From Syntrophus sp963665935 (GTDB lineage Bacteria; Desulfobacterota; Syntrophia; Syntrophales; Syntrophaceae), in the NCBI GenBank assembly GCA_963665935.1, contig OY762510.1, forward strand, positions 1,736,001 through 1,800,000: a stretch of 64,000 bases of DNA, read 5' to 3'. The translations under genes were made by a program, and so were the position numbers. Positions within the stretch are counted from its first letter, which is position 1, and every line of letters begins with the position of its first letter. Shown here in pieces: positions 1 to 8,345 of this stretch. The notes under the pieces were generated by a model. It had not been told where the DNA came from, made no database searches, and worked only from the letters and a program-made list of their open reading frames with translations.

Positions 1-184
1 GAAATTTTAAGAAATAAAAACTATCATTTTTGTTTTCCGCCAACAACTGAAATTTTAGAATACGGAAGATCGCTTCTTGCTCTTTGTCGCGGGTTGCAGA
101 TCTTTTTAGGGAGCGATGGTATACAGGGAGGGCCGGATCAGGGGATGGGATGACGCCGAAGAGAGGAACTTTATGTCCGTCTTC
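1..184. other. Window edge, no recognised gene
   Basis: This is the sequence downstream of pstB. A frame on the + strand stays open from base 1 to a TGA at about 157-159 (52 codons). It could be the tail of a gene entering from the left, but its translation matches nothing I recognise. No phoU-like sequence follows pstB within these bases. Confidence 0.3.
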
Positions 185-898
185 CTATGAGGAGACGATG
201 ACGCCGTCGGAAAAGGTGATCACCCGATCGGCGACCCGTTTTACCTGATCCAGGTAGTGAGACACGACGAGAATGGTTCTGTCCTTCTTGAGTTCCAGAA
301 GCAGGTCTTCGATGACTTCCGTCGCGGTTGAGTCCAGGGACGAGGTGGGTTCGTCCATCAGCAAAACCTCTGGTTGAAGAACGAGCGCCCGGGCCAGGCA
401 GAGGCGCTGCTGCTGCCCTCCGGACAACTTCCGGGCATCCTCGTTCATCCGGTCCTTCACTTCCTCCCAGAGGTAGGCCATCTTCAGGGCCTCTTCCACC
501 TTTTGCCGCACAGACTCCCGATCCGTATTTCCCGCCATTCTGAGGGGAAAGGATACGTTTCTGGCGATGCTCATGGGCAGCGGGTTGGGGGTCTGAAAGA
601 CCATCGCCACGCGTCTCCTCAAGTCCGTAACGGGCAACTTCCGGTCATAGATATTGCGCCAGAGGCCGCCCAGGAAAATCTCCACCCTTCCACTCATCCG
701 GGCTTCCGGGAGGTGTTCCCAGAGTCGGTTCAAGGTGAGCAGGAAGGTGGACTTGCCGGCCCCCGAGGGTCCAATGAGTGCCGAAATGGCGTTCCTTTCA
801 AAGGAAACGCTCAGGTCCTTCAGGATATGCCGATCCCGGTAGAAAAAGTTGAGATCGGCAACCCTTATTTCCATCGTATCAGGCAGAGTCGTATTCAT
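185..898 (-). CDS. pstB: Phosphate ABC transporter ATP-binding protein PstB
   Basis: Cytoplasmic ATPase of the high-affinity phosphate importer (PstSCAB), 237 residues. The Walker A motif GPSGAGKST lies at residues 43-51. The ABC signature LSGGQQQR follows, then Walker B with LLMDEPTSSLD and a switch histidine in VVSHY. The frame is open further upstream, but that extension is the antisense-like shadow of pstA. The ATG at 898 overlaps the pstA stop by four bases (ATGA), which indicates translational coupling and fixes the start. It is the last gene of the pst operon; phoU, its usual follower, is not visible here. Confidence 0.95.
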   Translation of the reverse strand: MNTTLPDTMEIRVADLNFFYRDRHILKDLSVSFERNAISALIGPSGAGKSTFLLTLNRLWEHLPEARMSGRVEIFLGGLWRNIYDRKLPVTDLRRRVAMVFQTPNPLPMSIARNVSFPLRMAGNTDRESVRQKVEEALKMAYLWEEVKDRMNEDARKLSGGQQQRLCLARALVLQPEVLLMDEPTSSLDSTATEVIEDLLLELKKDRTILVVSHYLDQVKRVADRVITFSDGVIVSS

Positions 899-1776
899 GG
901 GCGATAGAAAGCGAGATAGGTGAGACGTTTCTTGAGGACAAAGGCAAGGGCGAAAAGAAAAAGGCACAGCAGCAGAAGGATGAGGGCCGCCCCATAACCC
1001 CGGGCCAGCTCTTCCGGAGAGGTGTATTGGGAGGAAATGTAATAGATATAGAAGGGAAGGGCCTCGTAGGGGGCGAGGAGGGATTTCGGCACCCCCGCCG
1101 AAACCACAACGCCCGTCAACATGATGACCGCCGTATCCTCCGCGCAGCGGCCGACGGCAAGGATGACCCCGCTGATCATTCCGGAAAGGGCCTGCGGGAG
1201 AAGGACATGAAGCAGGTTCTGCAGTTTGCTCGCTCCCAGGGCAAGGGCCGTCAGGCGGATGTCCGGGGGAAGTCCTTCCAGGGAGATCTGTGTGGTCCGA
1301 ACGATGTAGGGAAGGACGAGAAAGGCCAGGGCGAGGCTCGAAATCAACAGGCACGGCTGAATGTTGCCGGAATAGTGCCTGTGAAGGAAAACCGCCAGGG
1401 CGAATCCGAAGAGGCCCACCACGATGGAGGGAATGCCGGCAAGGATATCGAACATCAGGTTGAAGAAGCCTTTGATCCGGGAATCGGCGTATTCGGCGAG
1501 GTAGATGCCCGTGGCAAAGCCGAGGGGAAGGGACAGGGCGATGGACAGAGCGACCAGGACAAAGGTGCCGACGATGGCGGGGAAGAGGCCGTCAAAAACG
1601 CGCTGCTGCAAAAGAACAGCCTTCAGGGGGGAGGCTTCGCCGAAGATCAGGCTCAAATTGACGGTGCCGGCCCCCTGCACCACAAGGTACGCGATCAAGG
1701 ACAAAACCGCCGCCGCCAGAATCAGTCCACAGATCCAGGAATAGGCGACGATGAGTTTCTCCCCGATTTTCTTCAC
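895..1776 (-). CDS. pstA: Phosphate ABC transporter permease PstA
   Basis: Inner-membrane permease of the PstSCAB importer, about 293 residues from a GTG start at 1776. That GTG shares bases with the pstC stop (GTGA overlap), which is why I prefer it to longer versions. Several hydrophobic segments are present, beginning with a TM helix right after VKKIGEKL. The binding-protein-dependent transport (EAA-like) loop is recognisable around TALALGASKLQNLLHVLLPQA. The length agrees with the family. It forms the channel heterodimer with PstC and couples to PstB. Confidence 0.93.
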   Translation of the reverse strand: MKKIGEKLIVAYSWICGLILAAAVLSLIAYLVVQGAGTVNLSLIFGEASPLKAVLLQQRVFDGLFPAIVGTFVLVALSIALSLPLGFATGIYLAEYADSRIKGFFNLMFDILAGIPSIVVGLFGFALAVFLHRHYSGNIQPCLLISSLALAFLVLPYIVRTTQISLEGLPPDIRLTALALGASKLQNLLHVLLPQALSGMISGVILAVGRCAEDTAVIMLTGVVVSAGVPKSLLAPYEALPFYIYYISSQYTSPEELARGYGAALILLLLCLFLFALAFVLKKRLTYLAFYRP

Positions 1777-2636
1777 GCCTTTCCCTCCGCTTCCCGGAAG
1801 GCCAGACGCCGAACCACAAGGATGACCAGAGAAATGAAAAGATAGAGCACCAGACCGCAGGCAAAGATGGATCGGAATTCCGGACTTTCGTAATCGGCGG
1901 CGATGACCAGGGCGATGTGCGCCGTCAGCGTCCGCACGGAGTCCAGGAGCGACCCCGGCGTCATGACGGAGTTTCCTGCAATCATAAGAGAGATGAGGGT
2001 GTCCCCCACCGCCCTGCCGAAGGCGAGAAGAACCCCAATTCCGATTCCTTTCCCGGCGGAGGGGAGCATGACGTACAAGAGCGTCTGCACGCGGTCCGCC
2101 CCGAGGGAAGCGGCGGCATCGACATAGGAGCGGGGGACCCGGTCGAAACTGTCGCAGAAAAAGAGGATCATCGTCGGCGAGATGAGGAGGCCCAGCATCA
2201 GGGCCGCCGAGAGCAGGCACATCCCGGACCCGCTCTGAAAGAATTCCCGGATGACGGGAACGAGGAGAAAAATGCCGACAAAGCCATAAATGACGGTGGG
2301 AATTCCCGTCATCATCTGGATCATCCGCCGAAAGAACGTGCTGAGCGATTTCGGGCCGAGGGTGCTGATGAGGAAGGAACAGCCTAGACTCAGCGGAAAG
2401 GCAAAGACCAGGCTGAGAAGGGATAATGCCATCGTGCTCACGATCATGGGATAAATTCCATAGAGACCCTGTTGTGGCGCCCATGGCTCTGTAAGGAGAC
2501 GGAAGAGACCTCCGTCGCGCAGGACTGGGAGAGCCATGAACGCCATAAAGCCTAGAACCAGCAGGGTCAGGGAGGAACTGATCAGAGCGGAGAGAAGGAA
2601 AACCTTCTCAACCAGGCGTTCCTTCCAGTTGCTCAT
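1773..2636 (-). CDS. pstC: Phosphate ABC transporter permease PstC
   Basis: Inner-membrane permease partner of PstA, 287 residues, with about six hydrophobic segments. The cytoplasmic EAA loop appears as DAAASLGADRVQTLLYVMLP. The gene starts with ATG at 2636, overlapping the pstS stop by four bases, and its own stop overlaps the pstA GTG. It is shorter than the roughly 320-residue enterobacterial protein but complete in its transmembrane domain. Order pstS-pstC-pstA-pstB is the usual one. Confidence 0.93.
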   Translation of the reverse strand: MSNWKERLVEKVFLLSALISSSLTLLVLGFMAFMALPVLRDGGLFRLLTEPWAPQQGLYGIYPMIVSTMALSLLSLVFAFPLSLGCSFLISTLGPKSLSTFFRRMIQMMTGIPTVIYGFVGIFLLVPVIREFFQSGSGMCLLSAALMLGLLISPTMILFFCDSFDRVPRSYVDAAASLGADRVQTLLYVMLPSAGKGIGIGVLLAFGRAVGDTLISLMIAGNSVMTPGSLLDSVRTLTAHIALVIAADYESPEFRSIFACGLVLYLFISLVILVVRRLAFREAEGKA

Positions 2637-3466
2637 GGAAAGGGAATAAAGCCGTGCTTCTCGATGATCTGTCGGCCTTCCGGGGTATACATGTAGTCAA
2701 TGAATGCCTTGGTCAGACCGGTCGGTTCCCCTTTCGTGTTGCTGTAGAGTCCCCGGGAAATTTTATAACTGCCCTTCATCACCGTCTGGATCGTCGGAAC
2801 CACGCCGTCCAGAGCGACCGGCGTAACGGTGCGGTCGATATGGCCGACGGAAACATAGCCGATCCCGTAGGGATCCTGGGCAACCGCCGATTTCATTGCC
2901 CCGTTGGAAACCACGACATTGGCTCCCGGAGAAATCGCCCCCTTGTTCAGGGCTTTCTCCCAGAAGACCTCGCGGGTTCCGCTGGCTTCGTCCCGGGTAT
3001 ACAGATTGATTTTCCTGTTTTCACCACCCACTTCTTTCCAGTTGCTGATCTTACCCGCATAGATATCCGTTACCTGGGCCTTGCTGAGCCCCTTGACCCT
3101 GTTCCTGGGATGGACGACCACGCCCACGCCGTCCAGGGCCCACTGATACAGCTTTAGCGAATAGCGGGCAATCTCGTCGTCCGTCGGCCTCCTCCCGGTA
3201 TTGCCGATATTGACCAGTCCTTCGCCGACCTGCTTGATCCCGACGCCGGAGCCACCGGCGGCGATACTGATCTGGATATCGGGATAGGCACTCATGATTC
3301 TCTGAGCCGCCTCTTTCATGACCGGGATATGGGCCGTACCGCCCGATATCTTCAATGTTCCCTTCTGTCCCTTGAAAGCGTCCAGCTCTCCGGCGATGAC
3401 GAAGGAATTCACAATGAAGACGGAAAAGATCACAGCAAGGAAGATAACGATAATCTTTTTTCTCAT
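2633..3466 (-). CDS. pstS: Phosphate-binding periplasmic protein PstS
   Basis: Secreted substrate-binding protein of the phosphate importer, 277 residues. Residues 1-26 form a signal peptide (MRKK then a hydrophobic stretch). The mature part begins with the PBP-like fold TLKISGGTAHIP, contains the glycine-rich AAGGSGVGIKQV phosphate-loop region and the hinge segment YTRDEASGTREVFWE typical of PstS. A good AGGAG ribosome site stands just upstream of the ATG. It is the first gene of the operon and is therefore the one behind the promoter; induction by phosphate starvation is expected but no clear Pho box was found. Confidence 0.93.
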   Translation of the reverse strand: MRKKIIVIFLAVIFSVFIVNSFVIAGELDAFKGQKGTLKISGGTAHIPVMKEAAQRIMSAYPDIQISIAAGGSGVGIKQVGEGLVNIGNTGRRPTDDEIARYSLKLYQWALDGVGVVVHPRNRVKGLSKAQVTDIYAGKISNWKEVGGENRKINLYTRDEASGTREVFWEKALNKGAISPGANVVVSNGAMKSAVAQDPYGIGYVSVGHIDRTVTPVALDGVVPTIQTVMKGSYKISRGLYSNTKGEPTGLTKAFIDYMYTPEGRQIIEKHGFIPFP

Positions 3467-3514
3467 GGCATTCTCCTCAGCGACGAATTTTTGATTCGGT
3501 TGTCTGAAGAGGGG

Positions 3515-3543
3515 CTTTTATATAAAGTGGGGGAAATAGTCAA
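3515..3543 (-). promoter_or_regulatory. Possible promoter of the pst operon
   Basis: On the minus strand a TTGACT box at 3543-3538 is followed by an AT-rich TTTATATAAAAG stretch at 3526-3515. TAAAAG gives a 17-bp spacing and TATAAA a 15-bp spacing. It lies about 50-75 bases upstream of pstS. A canonical Pho box was looked for and not recognised. Confidence 0.4.
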
Positions 3544-3688
3544 ATTCATCCTCTTTATGGATCGCTGTTCATTATTCATTTTATCAATTTGACTTATTGG
3601 TGTCGGCTGAATATATTTCCTCTACTTTATTCGGTTGTCAGTTTTAAATTCAAGTTTCATGAATTTTTTTGTTAAGGATTTTTATCAC

Positions 3689-4507
3689 ATGCAGCCTCGG
3701 ATTGCCCTGTGCAACATCTTTGATCAGGATGTGGAAACACTGACGGAATTTGCTTCCCGGAACGGCTTTTCGGCCATTGACTGGTCGATTGACCCTTCCC
3801 TTCCGGAAGGGCAGTTTTTATCCCGCATGAAACGCCTCAAAGATTTTTCCTTGCGCTATCACTGCCGTTTCCATGGGGTGGATGTGGCCTATGCCGACTC
3901 GCGGGGCGATGCCGCCCTCGATCTTCTGATGAGAACCGTGGATCTGGTGGCGGAAGCAGGGGGAAGGCACATGACGGTCCATTCCGGCCTCGGGAATCCC
4001 TCCGGGGAGGGAATCGACGAGTTCCGTGCCATCGACAATCTTTCGATTCTCGTGGAGCACGGCAATCGCCACGGTGTCGCCGTGGCCCTGGAAAATCTGA
4101 CGACCCCCCTCACCAACGACCCGTTCCGGTTCCGGCGCATCGTTACGGAGAGCAACGCCTATGTCACCATTGATATCGGCCACGCCCATGCGGTGGAAAA
4201 GGCGACCTCGCGGGAGAACCTTTTCGGCGATTATGTCCTTCCCCATCGAGACCGGATTCTCAGTGCCCATGTCTACCACACGGAACTTGAAGGATACGGT
4301 CATGTCCCCCCGGAATGCCTTTCCGACATCGACGGCCGGTTGGATCTTCTGGGGACGGCGTCCTCCTGCGACTGGTGGGTCATTGAACTGACCGATCCGG
4401 CTGAGGTGCTCCGCACCCGTGACTTTCTCCAAAGCTATCTCTCCACACTTCCACGCTTGCCGGAGGCGGTGCAGCGCGACCTTTCGCCTTTGCTTGTCGC
4501 CGCATAG
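3689..4507 (+). CDS. Sugar phosphate isomerase/epimerase-like TIM-barrel protein
   Basis: 272 residues of the xylose isomerase-like/AP-endonuclease-2 TIM barrel superfamily. Barrel-like elements are visible: ID as in FSAIDWSID, HGVDVAYAD, HMTVHSGLG, VALENLTTP, VTIDIGHAHAV and ILSAHVYHTE, whose His, Glu and Asp residues are the usual divalent-metal ligands. I chose the ATG at 3689 because AAGGA stands 10 bases upstream; a TTG at 3635 would extend it by 18 residues without a ribosome site. The substrate cannot be read from sequence. It may form a + strand unit with the next two genes. Confidence 0.7.
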   Translation: MQPRIALCNIFDQDVETLTEFASRNGFSAIDWSIDPSLPEGQFLSRMKRLKDFSLRYHCRFHGVDVAYADSRGDAALDLLMRTVDLVAEAGGRHMTVHSGLGNPSGEGIDEFRAIDNLSILVEHGNRHGVAVALENLTTPLTNDPFRFRRIVTESNAYVTIDIGHAHAVEKATSRENLFGDYVLPHRDRILSAHVYHTELEGYGHVPPECLSDIDGRLDLLGTASSCDWWVIELTDPAEVLRTRDFLQSYLSTLPRLPEAVQRDLSPLLVAA

Positions 4508-4692
4508 AAACTTCCCCCTTTTGCTTCGATCCAGCTCCAGGTTAGAACAGGATGTCTCAAAGGAGGGTCCTTCTTATCAGGGGCGAATTTTGCCTCTCCT
4601 CCGGAAAGCGGGCAAAATAGCCGTTGCGTAAAACCAGCCCATGGAGTACTCCTTTAAGAAAATCCCTCTTCCTTACTACCCGGAGATCCCAC

Positions 4693-5994
4693 ATGCGCTG
4701 TATCCTTCTTCTTCTCGATGGTCTTGGCGACCGGAGTCACCCGATTCTAAACGGCCTGACTCCCCTCCAGGCCGCCCATACCCCCAATCTTGACCAGATT
4801 GCAGCACGCGGCATGAACGGGCTTTTCCATTCCCATCTTCAGGGAGCGGCCCTGCCCAGTGAACTGGCCCACTTTCTCATGTTCGGCTACCGGATTGAGG
4901 AATTTCCGGGACGGGGCGCCGTGGAGGCCCTCGGAGAAGGGCTTGACATCCGGGAGGGCGATGTGGCCCTCCTTTCCCGAATCTTTTCCGTATCCGAAGA
5001 GGAGAATTCCCTGATTCTCCGCCATGAGAATCCCGCCCTGGACCGGGAAAGCTGCCGGATTTTCCAGAAAACCGTCGGACATTTCCGGAAGGACGATATC
5101 GAGGCAGAGTTTCTGCCCACCAAGGGAATCGGCGGCATTCTCCTTCTCCGGGGAGCGGTATCGAGCGCCGTCACCGATTCCAACCCGATTATCGAAGGGC
5201 GGCCCCTCATGGAGGTCCTCCCGCTGTGCTCGATGGCCGGAAATCCCCGCGCCCGGAACACGGCAGGATTTCTCAACGCCTATCTTCGCTGGAGCTATCG
5301 GACCCTCTCGGAACATCCCCTCAATGCCAAACGCGGAAAAAAAGGGCTTCCTCCCATCAACGCCGTCGGAACCCAGCGGGCCGGAATGCTGGGACGGCTT
5401 CCCTCCTTTACGGAAAAGTGGGGACTGAGGGGATTGATGATTGCCTCCGGCGCCGTTTATCAGGGGATAGGGCAGGTCGTGGGGATGGAAACCCGCAAGG
5501 TCAAGGATTCCGACGACCCGGGCCGGGATCTCCGTCGACGCCTGAAAATGGCCCACAAGGCGCGGGAGTTCGATTTTATTCACGTCCATACGAAGGCGAC
5601 GGATGAGGCGGGGCACACGAGGGACCCTCTGATTAAAAAACAGGTCATTGAAGCCCTCGATACGGCCCTTGACTATGTCCTCGAAGAGATCCTTCCTGAT
5701 GAGGAGGTCCTCTTTATCGTCACCGCCGATCACTCCACCGCCTCCTCCGGGACGATGATCCATACCGGCGAAAATGTCCCCCTGGTCATGAACGGGAAAT
5801 ACATCCGGCGGGATTCCGTCCGGAAATTCGACGAAATAAGCTGCGCCGCCGGCGGGCTCAGCCTTGTCCGGGGCAGGGAGCTCATGTATCTGGTTCTGAA
5901 CTTCCTGGATCGGGGAAAGCTCTGGGGGCTCATGGATTCGCCGGATGATCAGCCCTTTTCTCCGGGCCGATATTCGCCCCTGCGATTGGATTGA
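4693..5994 (+). CDS. Cofactor-independent phosphoglycerate mutase, ApgM-type
   Basis: 433 residues of the alkaline-phosphatase superfamily, closest in pattern to archaeal-type 2,3-bisphosphoglycerate-independent phosphoglycerate mutase. The N-terminal metal motif LLLLDGLGDRSHP, the region LPSELAHFLMFGY with the expected catalytic Ser, the pair HVHTKATDEAGH, then TADHST and HTGENVPL all supply metal ligands in the family order. The ATG at 4693 has GGAG seven bases upstream; an in-frame ATG-like start at 4624 lacks one. Members of this family have been recruited to other phosphotransfer reactions, so the exact substrate is inference. Confidence 0.78.
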   Translation: MRCILLLLDGLGDRSHPILNGLTPLQAAHTPNLDQIAARGMNGLFHSHLQGAALPSELAHFLMFGYRIEEFPGRGAVEALGEGLDIREGDVALLSRIFSVSEEENSLILRHENPALDRESCRIFQKTVGHFRKDDIEAEFLPTKGIGGILLLRGAVSSAVTDSNPIIEGRPLMEVLPLCSMAGNPRARNTAGFLNAYLRWSYRTLSEHPLNAKRGKKGLPPINAVGTQRAGMLGRLPSFTEKWGLRGLMIASGAVYQGIGQVVGMETRKVKDSDDPGRDLRRRLKMAHKAREFDFIHVHTKATDEAGHTRDPLIKKQVIEALDTALDYVLEEILPDEEVLFIVTADHSTASSGTMIHTGENVPLVMNGKYIRRDSVRKFDEISCAAGGLSLVRGRELMYLVLNFLDRGKLWGLMDSPDDQPFSPGRYSPLRLD

Positions 5995-6029
5995 GGTTTC
6001 AGAGAAATGGATAGGAGATTGAAAAGAAG

Positions 6030-6611
6030 ATGACAGAGAGAGGAATTCCCAAGGCGGAGATGGGGGTCATTCACGGCCGCTTTCAGGTCTTTCATAACGA
6101 CCACCTGGTCTATCTCCGGTCGGGCATGGCGCTCTGCCGGCATCTGGTCGTCGGAATCACGAACCCGGATCCCACCCTGACTCGGAGTGACCGTGCGGAC
6201 CCGAAGCGGAGCGATCCTTCCGCCAATCCGCTGACCTACTTCGAACGGTACCTGATGGTCCGTTCCGCCCTTGAAGGAGCGGGGATCGAATCATCCTGCT
6301 TTTCCGTCGTGCCTTTTCCCATCAACATCCCGGAACTCTATCGGCACTATGTTCCGCTCGATGCCCTCTTTTTCCTCTCCATCTACGATGACTGGGGCAG
6401 ACGGAAGCTGGAATATTTCAAGTCTCTCGGGCTCGCGACCCATGTCCTCCGGGAGGTATCCCCGGATCAGAAGGGATTGAGTGCCACAGACATTCGCCGC
6501 AAAATGGTGCAAAATGAACCCTGGGAAGAGCTGGTTCCCCCTGCCGTGACCCGTCTCCTGTATAAGTGGGATATTCCTGCCCGTCTCAGAAATATCGGGC
6601 AACCTGTCTAA
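6030..6611 (+). CDS. NadM-like adenylyl/cytidylyltransferase
   Basis: 193 residues of the HxGH nucleotidyltransferase superfamily. IHGRFQVFHNDHLVYL near the N-terminus is the ATP-binding element, but the usual HxGH reads HNDH (residues 22-25). The C-terminal motif LSATDIRRKM is the counterpart of the family's ISSTxIR. The pattern fits nicotinamide-nucleotide adenylyltransferase (NadM) best. The glycine-to-aspartate change in the signature motif makes the substrate uncertain. It starts 35 bases after the ApgM-like gene and ends the short + strand unit before a terminator. Confidence 0.62.
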   Translation: MTERGIPKAEMGVIHGRFQVFHNDHLVYLRSGMALCRHLVVGITNPDPTLTRSDRADPKRSDPSANPLTYFERYLMVRSALEGAGIESSCFSVVPFPINIPELYRHYVPLDALFFLSIYDDWGRRKLEYFKSLGLATHVLREVSPDQKGLSATDIRRKMVQNEPWEELVPPAVTRLLYKWDIPARLRNIGQPV

Positions 6612-6766
6612 TCTCTTTTATTGGCTGCATCCCCTTCCTCGTCAAAATCGCAAGGGAGCGATCAGCAGCAGGGGAAAAAACAGCAGGTCCAGGGCGTCTT
6701 CTATAAAGTTTCGGATCCGGGGACGGAAATCGAAATCGGTTCCTTTTTCGGCAGATAAAAATAGAT

Positions 6767-6816
6767 GAGGCATAGGGTACAACGGTTCCAGTTGTGTCCC
6801 TATGCCTCGTTTTTTT
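6767..6816. terminator. Bidirectional rho-independent terminator
   Basis: GAGGCATAGGG (6767-6777) pairs with CCCTATGCCTC (6798-6808), with an inner ACAAC/GTTGT extension. A run of seven T follows on the + strand and, read on the minus strand, CTATTTTTAT follows the other side. It separates the + strand unit from the convergent fdn operon and can serve both. Confidence 0.85.
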
Positions 6817-6860
6817 ACCTTCAGCTATGCCCTTGATGAAGATACGGCGTGTTCACATTC

Positions 6861-7526
6861 TCAATGGCCGTGTGGAGAAGATTTCTCCTCGCCGTAGACC
6901 ACCAGGGTTCCATGTTCTTCCATCTCCTTGAGCCACTTGGGGTGCTGCTTCTTCAGCCAGGCACGCGTCACCCAGCCGGTCATCATGGCGGGCAGCGATC
7001 CGGGAGAGCCCACCGTTCCCAGATAGAGGTGGATGAAGAAGAAGGCGAAGATCGCCACAAACCCGGCGGCATGGAGCAGGTACATGAGCCTTACGATCAT
7101 GGCAGGGATGTGCAGGGGAAAGAGCATGATCAGTCCGGAGAAGACCATCGCCGCCCCACCGCCTGCTACCACCAGGAAGAACATCTTCTGCCCGGGATTG
7201 TACTTGCCCACCTCGGGGACCTTGTCCACGTGCCAGAGATATCCGCCCGCGCTCTTGATCCAATCCAGGTCTTCGGGGAAGACGAAGATCCCCGCCTCTT
7301 TCCACCACATGCGGACGGCGAAGACGAGGGACAGGAGAAAGAAGAGCGCCGTGATATTGTGGATGTACTTCAAGGACTTCAAGCCTCCGAAAGGCTCGCC
7401 GAGAAAGTTCAGGGAATGGAACATGATTCCCAACCCCGAGAAACACAGCACCAGGCATGAAGCGGCCAGACACCAGTGCACGATCCGTTCAAAGGAGTCC
7501 GTGGCCTGAATTAATCCTTTTCTCAT
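6861..7526 (-). CDS. fdnI: Formate dehydrogenase gamma subunit, cytochrome b556
   Basis: Integral membrane di-heme cytochrome b of a respiratory formate dehydrogenase, 221 residues, four predicted transmembrane helices. Heme-ligand histidines are visible in ERIVHWCLAAS, LKYIHNITALFF, LMYLLHAAGFV and FFFIHLYLG. It anchors FdnGH to the membrane and passes electrons to a quinone or another acceptor. It begins two bases after the fdnH stop, so translation is probably coupled. The length matches FdnI/FdoI. Confidence 0.9.
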   Translation of the reverse strand: MRKGLIQATDSFERIVHWCLAASCLVLCFSGLGIMFHSLNFLGEPFGGLKSLKYIHNITALFFLLSLVFAVRMWWKEAGIFVFPEDLDWIKSAGGYLWHVDKVPEVGKYNPGQKMFFLVVAGGGAAMVFSGLIMLFPLHIPAMIVRLMYLLHAAGFVAIFAFFFIHLYLGTVGSPGSLPAMMTGWVTRAWLKKQHPKWLKEMEEHGTLVVYGEEKSSPHGH

Positions 7527-7528
7527 GG

Positions 7529-8332
7529 TTATTCCCCTCCCTTCGTATCTTTTCCCTGATCTTCATCAGGAAGTTTGGGTCCGTGGATGATGTAATGCAG
7601 GAACGAACCGGCAATGACACCGCCTGCGGCCAGGAGGCTCAGCGGTTTCAGGATGTCTTTCCAGAGCATGGTCGTGACCGGCACGCTGGGGCTCTTCGGC
7701 AGGCCTTCATAGACTTCAGGTTTTTCGCCGAGGACATAAATCACATGGGTGCCGCCGACGAACTTGTCGCCGTAGACATTGGCGTCGCCGCCCAGTTGTT
7801 TGACCTTGGCGTAGGCCTTCTTGAGCATGGCATCCCTCGGGCCGATGGCCAAGGCCCCGGTCAGGCAGGACTTGACACAGGCTGGCTGCTGGTCGCCCTG
7901 GAGGCGGGTGTAGCAGAGATCGCATTTATAGACCTTGTCCGTTGCCCGGTCATAGCGGGGAACATCAAAAGGACAGGCGGAAACGCAGTATTTGCAACCG
8001 ATGCATTTTTCATGGGCAATGCCCACGGTTCCGTATTCCGTGTGGTAAAGGGCCCCGCTGGGGCAGACTTTTACGCAGGCCGCATCGGTGCAGTGCATGC
8101 AGCCGTCTTTCCGGAAGAGCCATTCAAATTTTCCGGCTTTATCTTCATATTCCTGGAAGCGGATCAGCGTCCAGGTATTCCACTGCAAATCGGGTGGATT
8201 CTGGTAAGAACCCGTCTGTTTTGTCGGCAACCCGGGCAGTTCATTCCACTGCTTGCAGGCCACCTGGCAACCCCGGCAGGCGGTGCACAGGGTGGTATCA
8301 ATTAATTTTACGAGGTCACGTTTTTTATTCAC
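7529..8332 (-). CDS. fdnH: Formate dehydrogenase iron-sulfur (beta) subunit
   Basis: 267 residues, electron-transfer subunit carrying four [4Fe-4S] clusters. Cysteine groups are CTACRGCQVAC, CMHCTDAACVKVC, CIGCKYCVSAC and CDLCYTRL...CVKSC, in the FdnH order. A single C-terminal transmembrane helix (LSLLAAGGVIAGSFLHYII) anchors it, as in E. coli FdnH. It lies 13 bases downstream of fdnG. The N-terminus has no signal peptide, consistent with piggy-back export with the Tat-bearing FdnG. Confidence 0.92.
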   Translation of the reverse strand: MNKKRDLVKLIDTTLCTACRGCQVACKQWNELPGLPTKQTGSYQNPPDLQWNTWTLIRFQEYEDKAGKFEWLFRKDGCMHCTDAACVKVCPSGALYHTEYGTVGIAHEKCIGCKYCVSACPFDVPRYDRATDKVYKCDLCYTRLQGDQQPACVKSCLTGALAIGPRDAMLKKAYAKVKQLGGDANVYGDKFVGGTHVIYVLGEKPEVYEGLPKSPSVPVTTMLWKDILKPLSLLAAGGVIAGSFLHYIIHGPKLPDEDQGKDTKGGE

Positions 8333-8345
8333 AGTCGCTTCCCTC

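Noticed and set aside
899..1354. N-terminal extension of PstB
   Set aside because: It is low-complexity Pro/Arg-rich sequence antisense-shaped over pstA; the ATG at 898 overlaps the pstA stop and gives a normal-length PstB.
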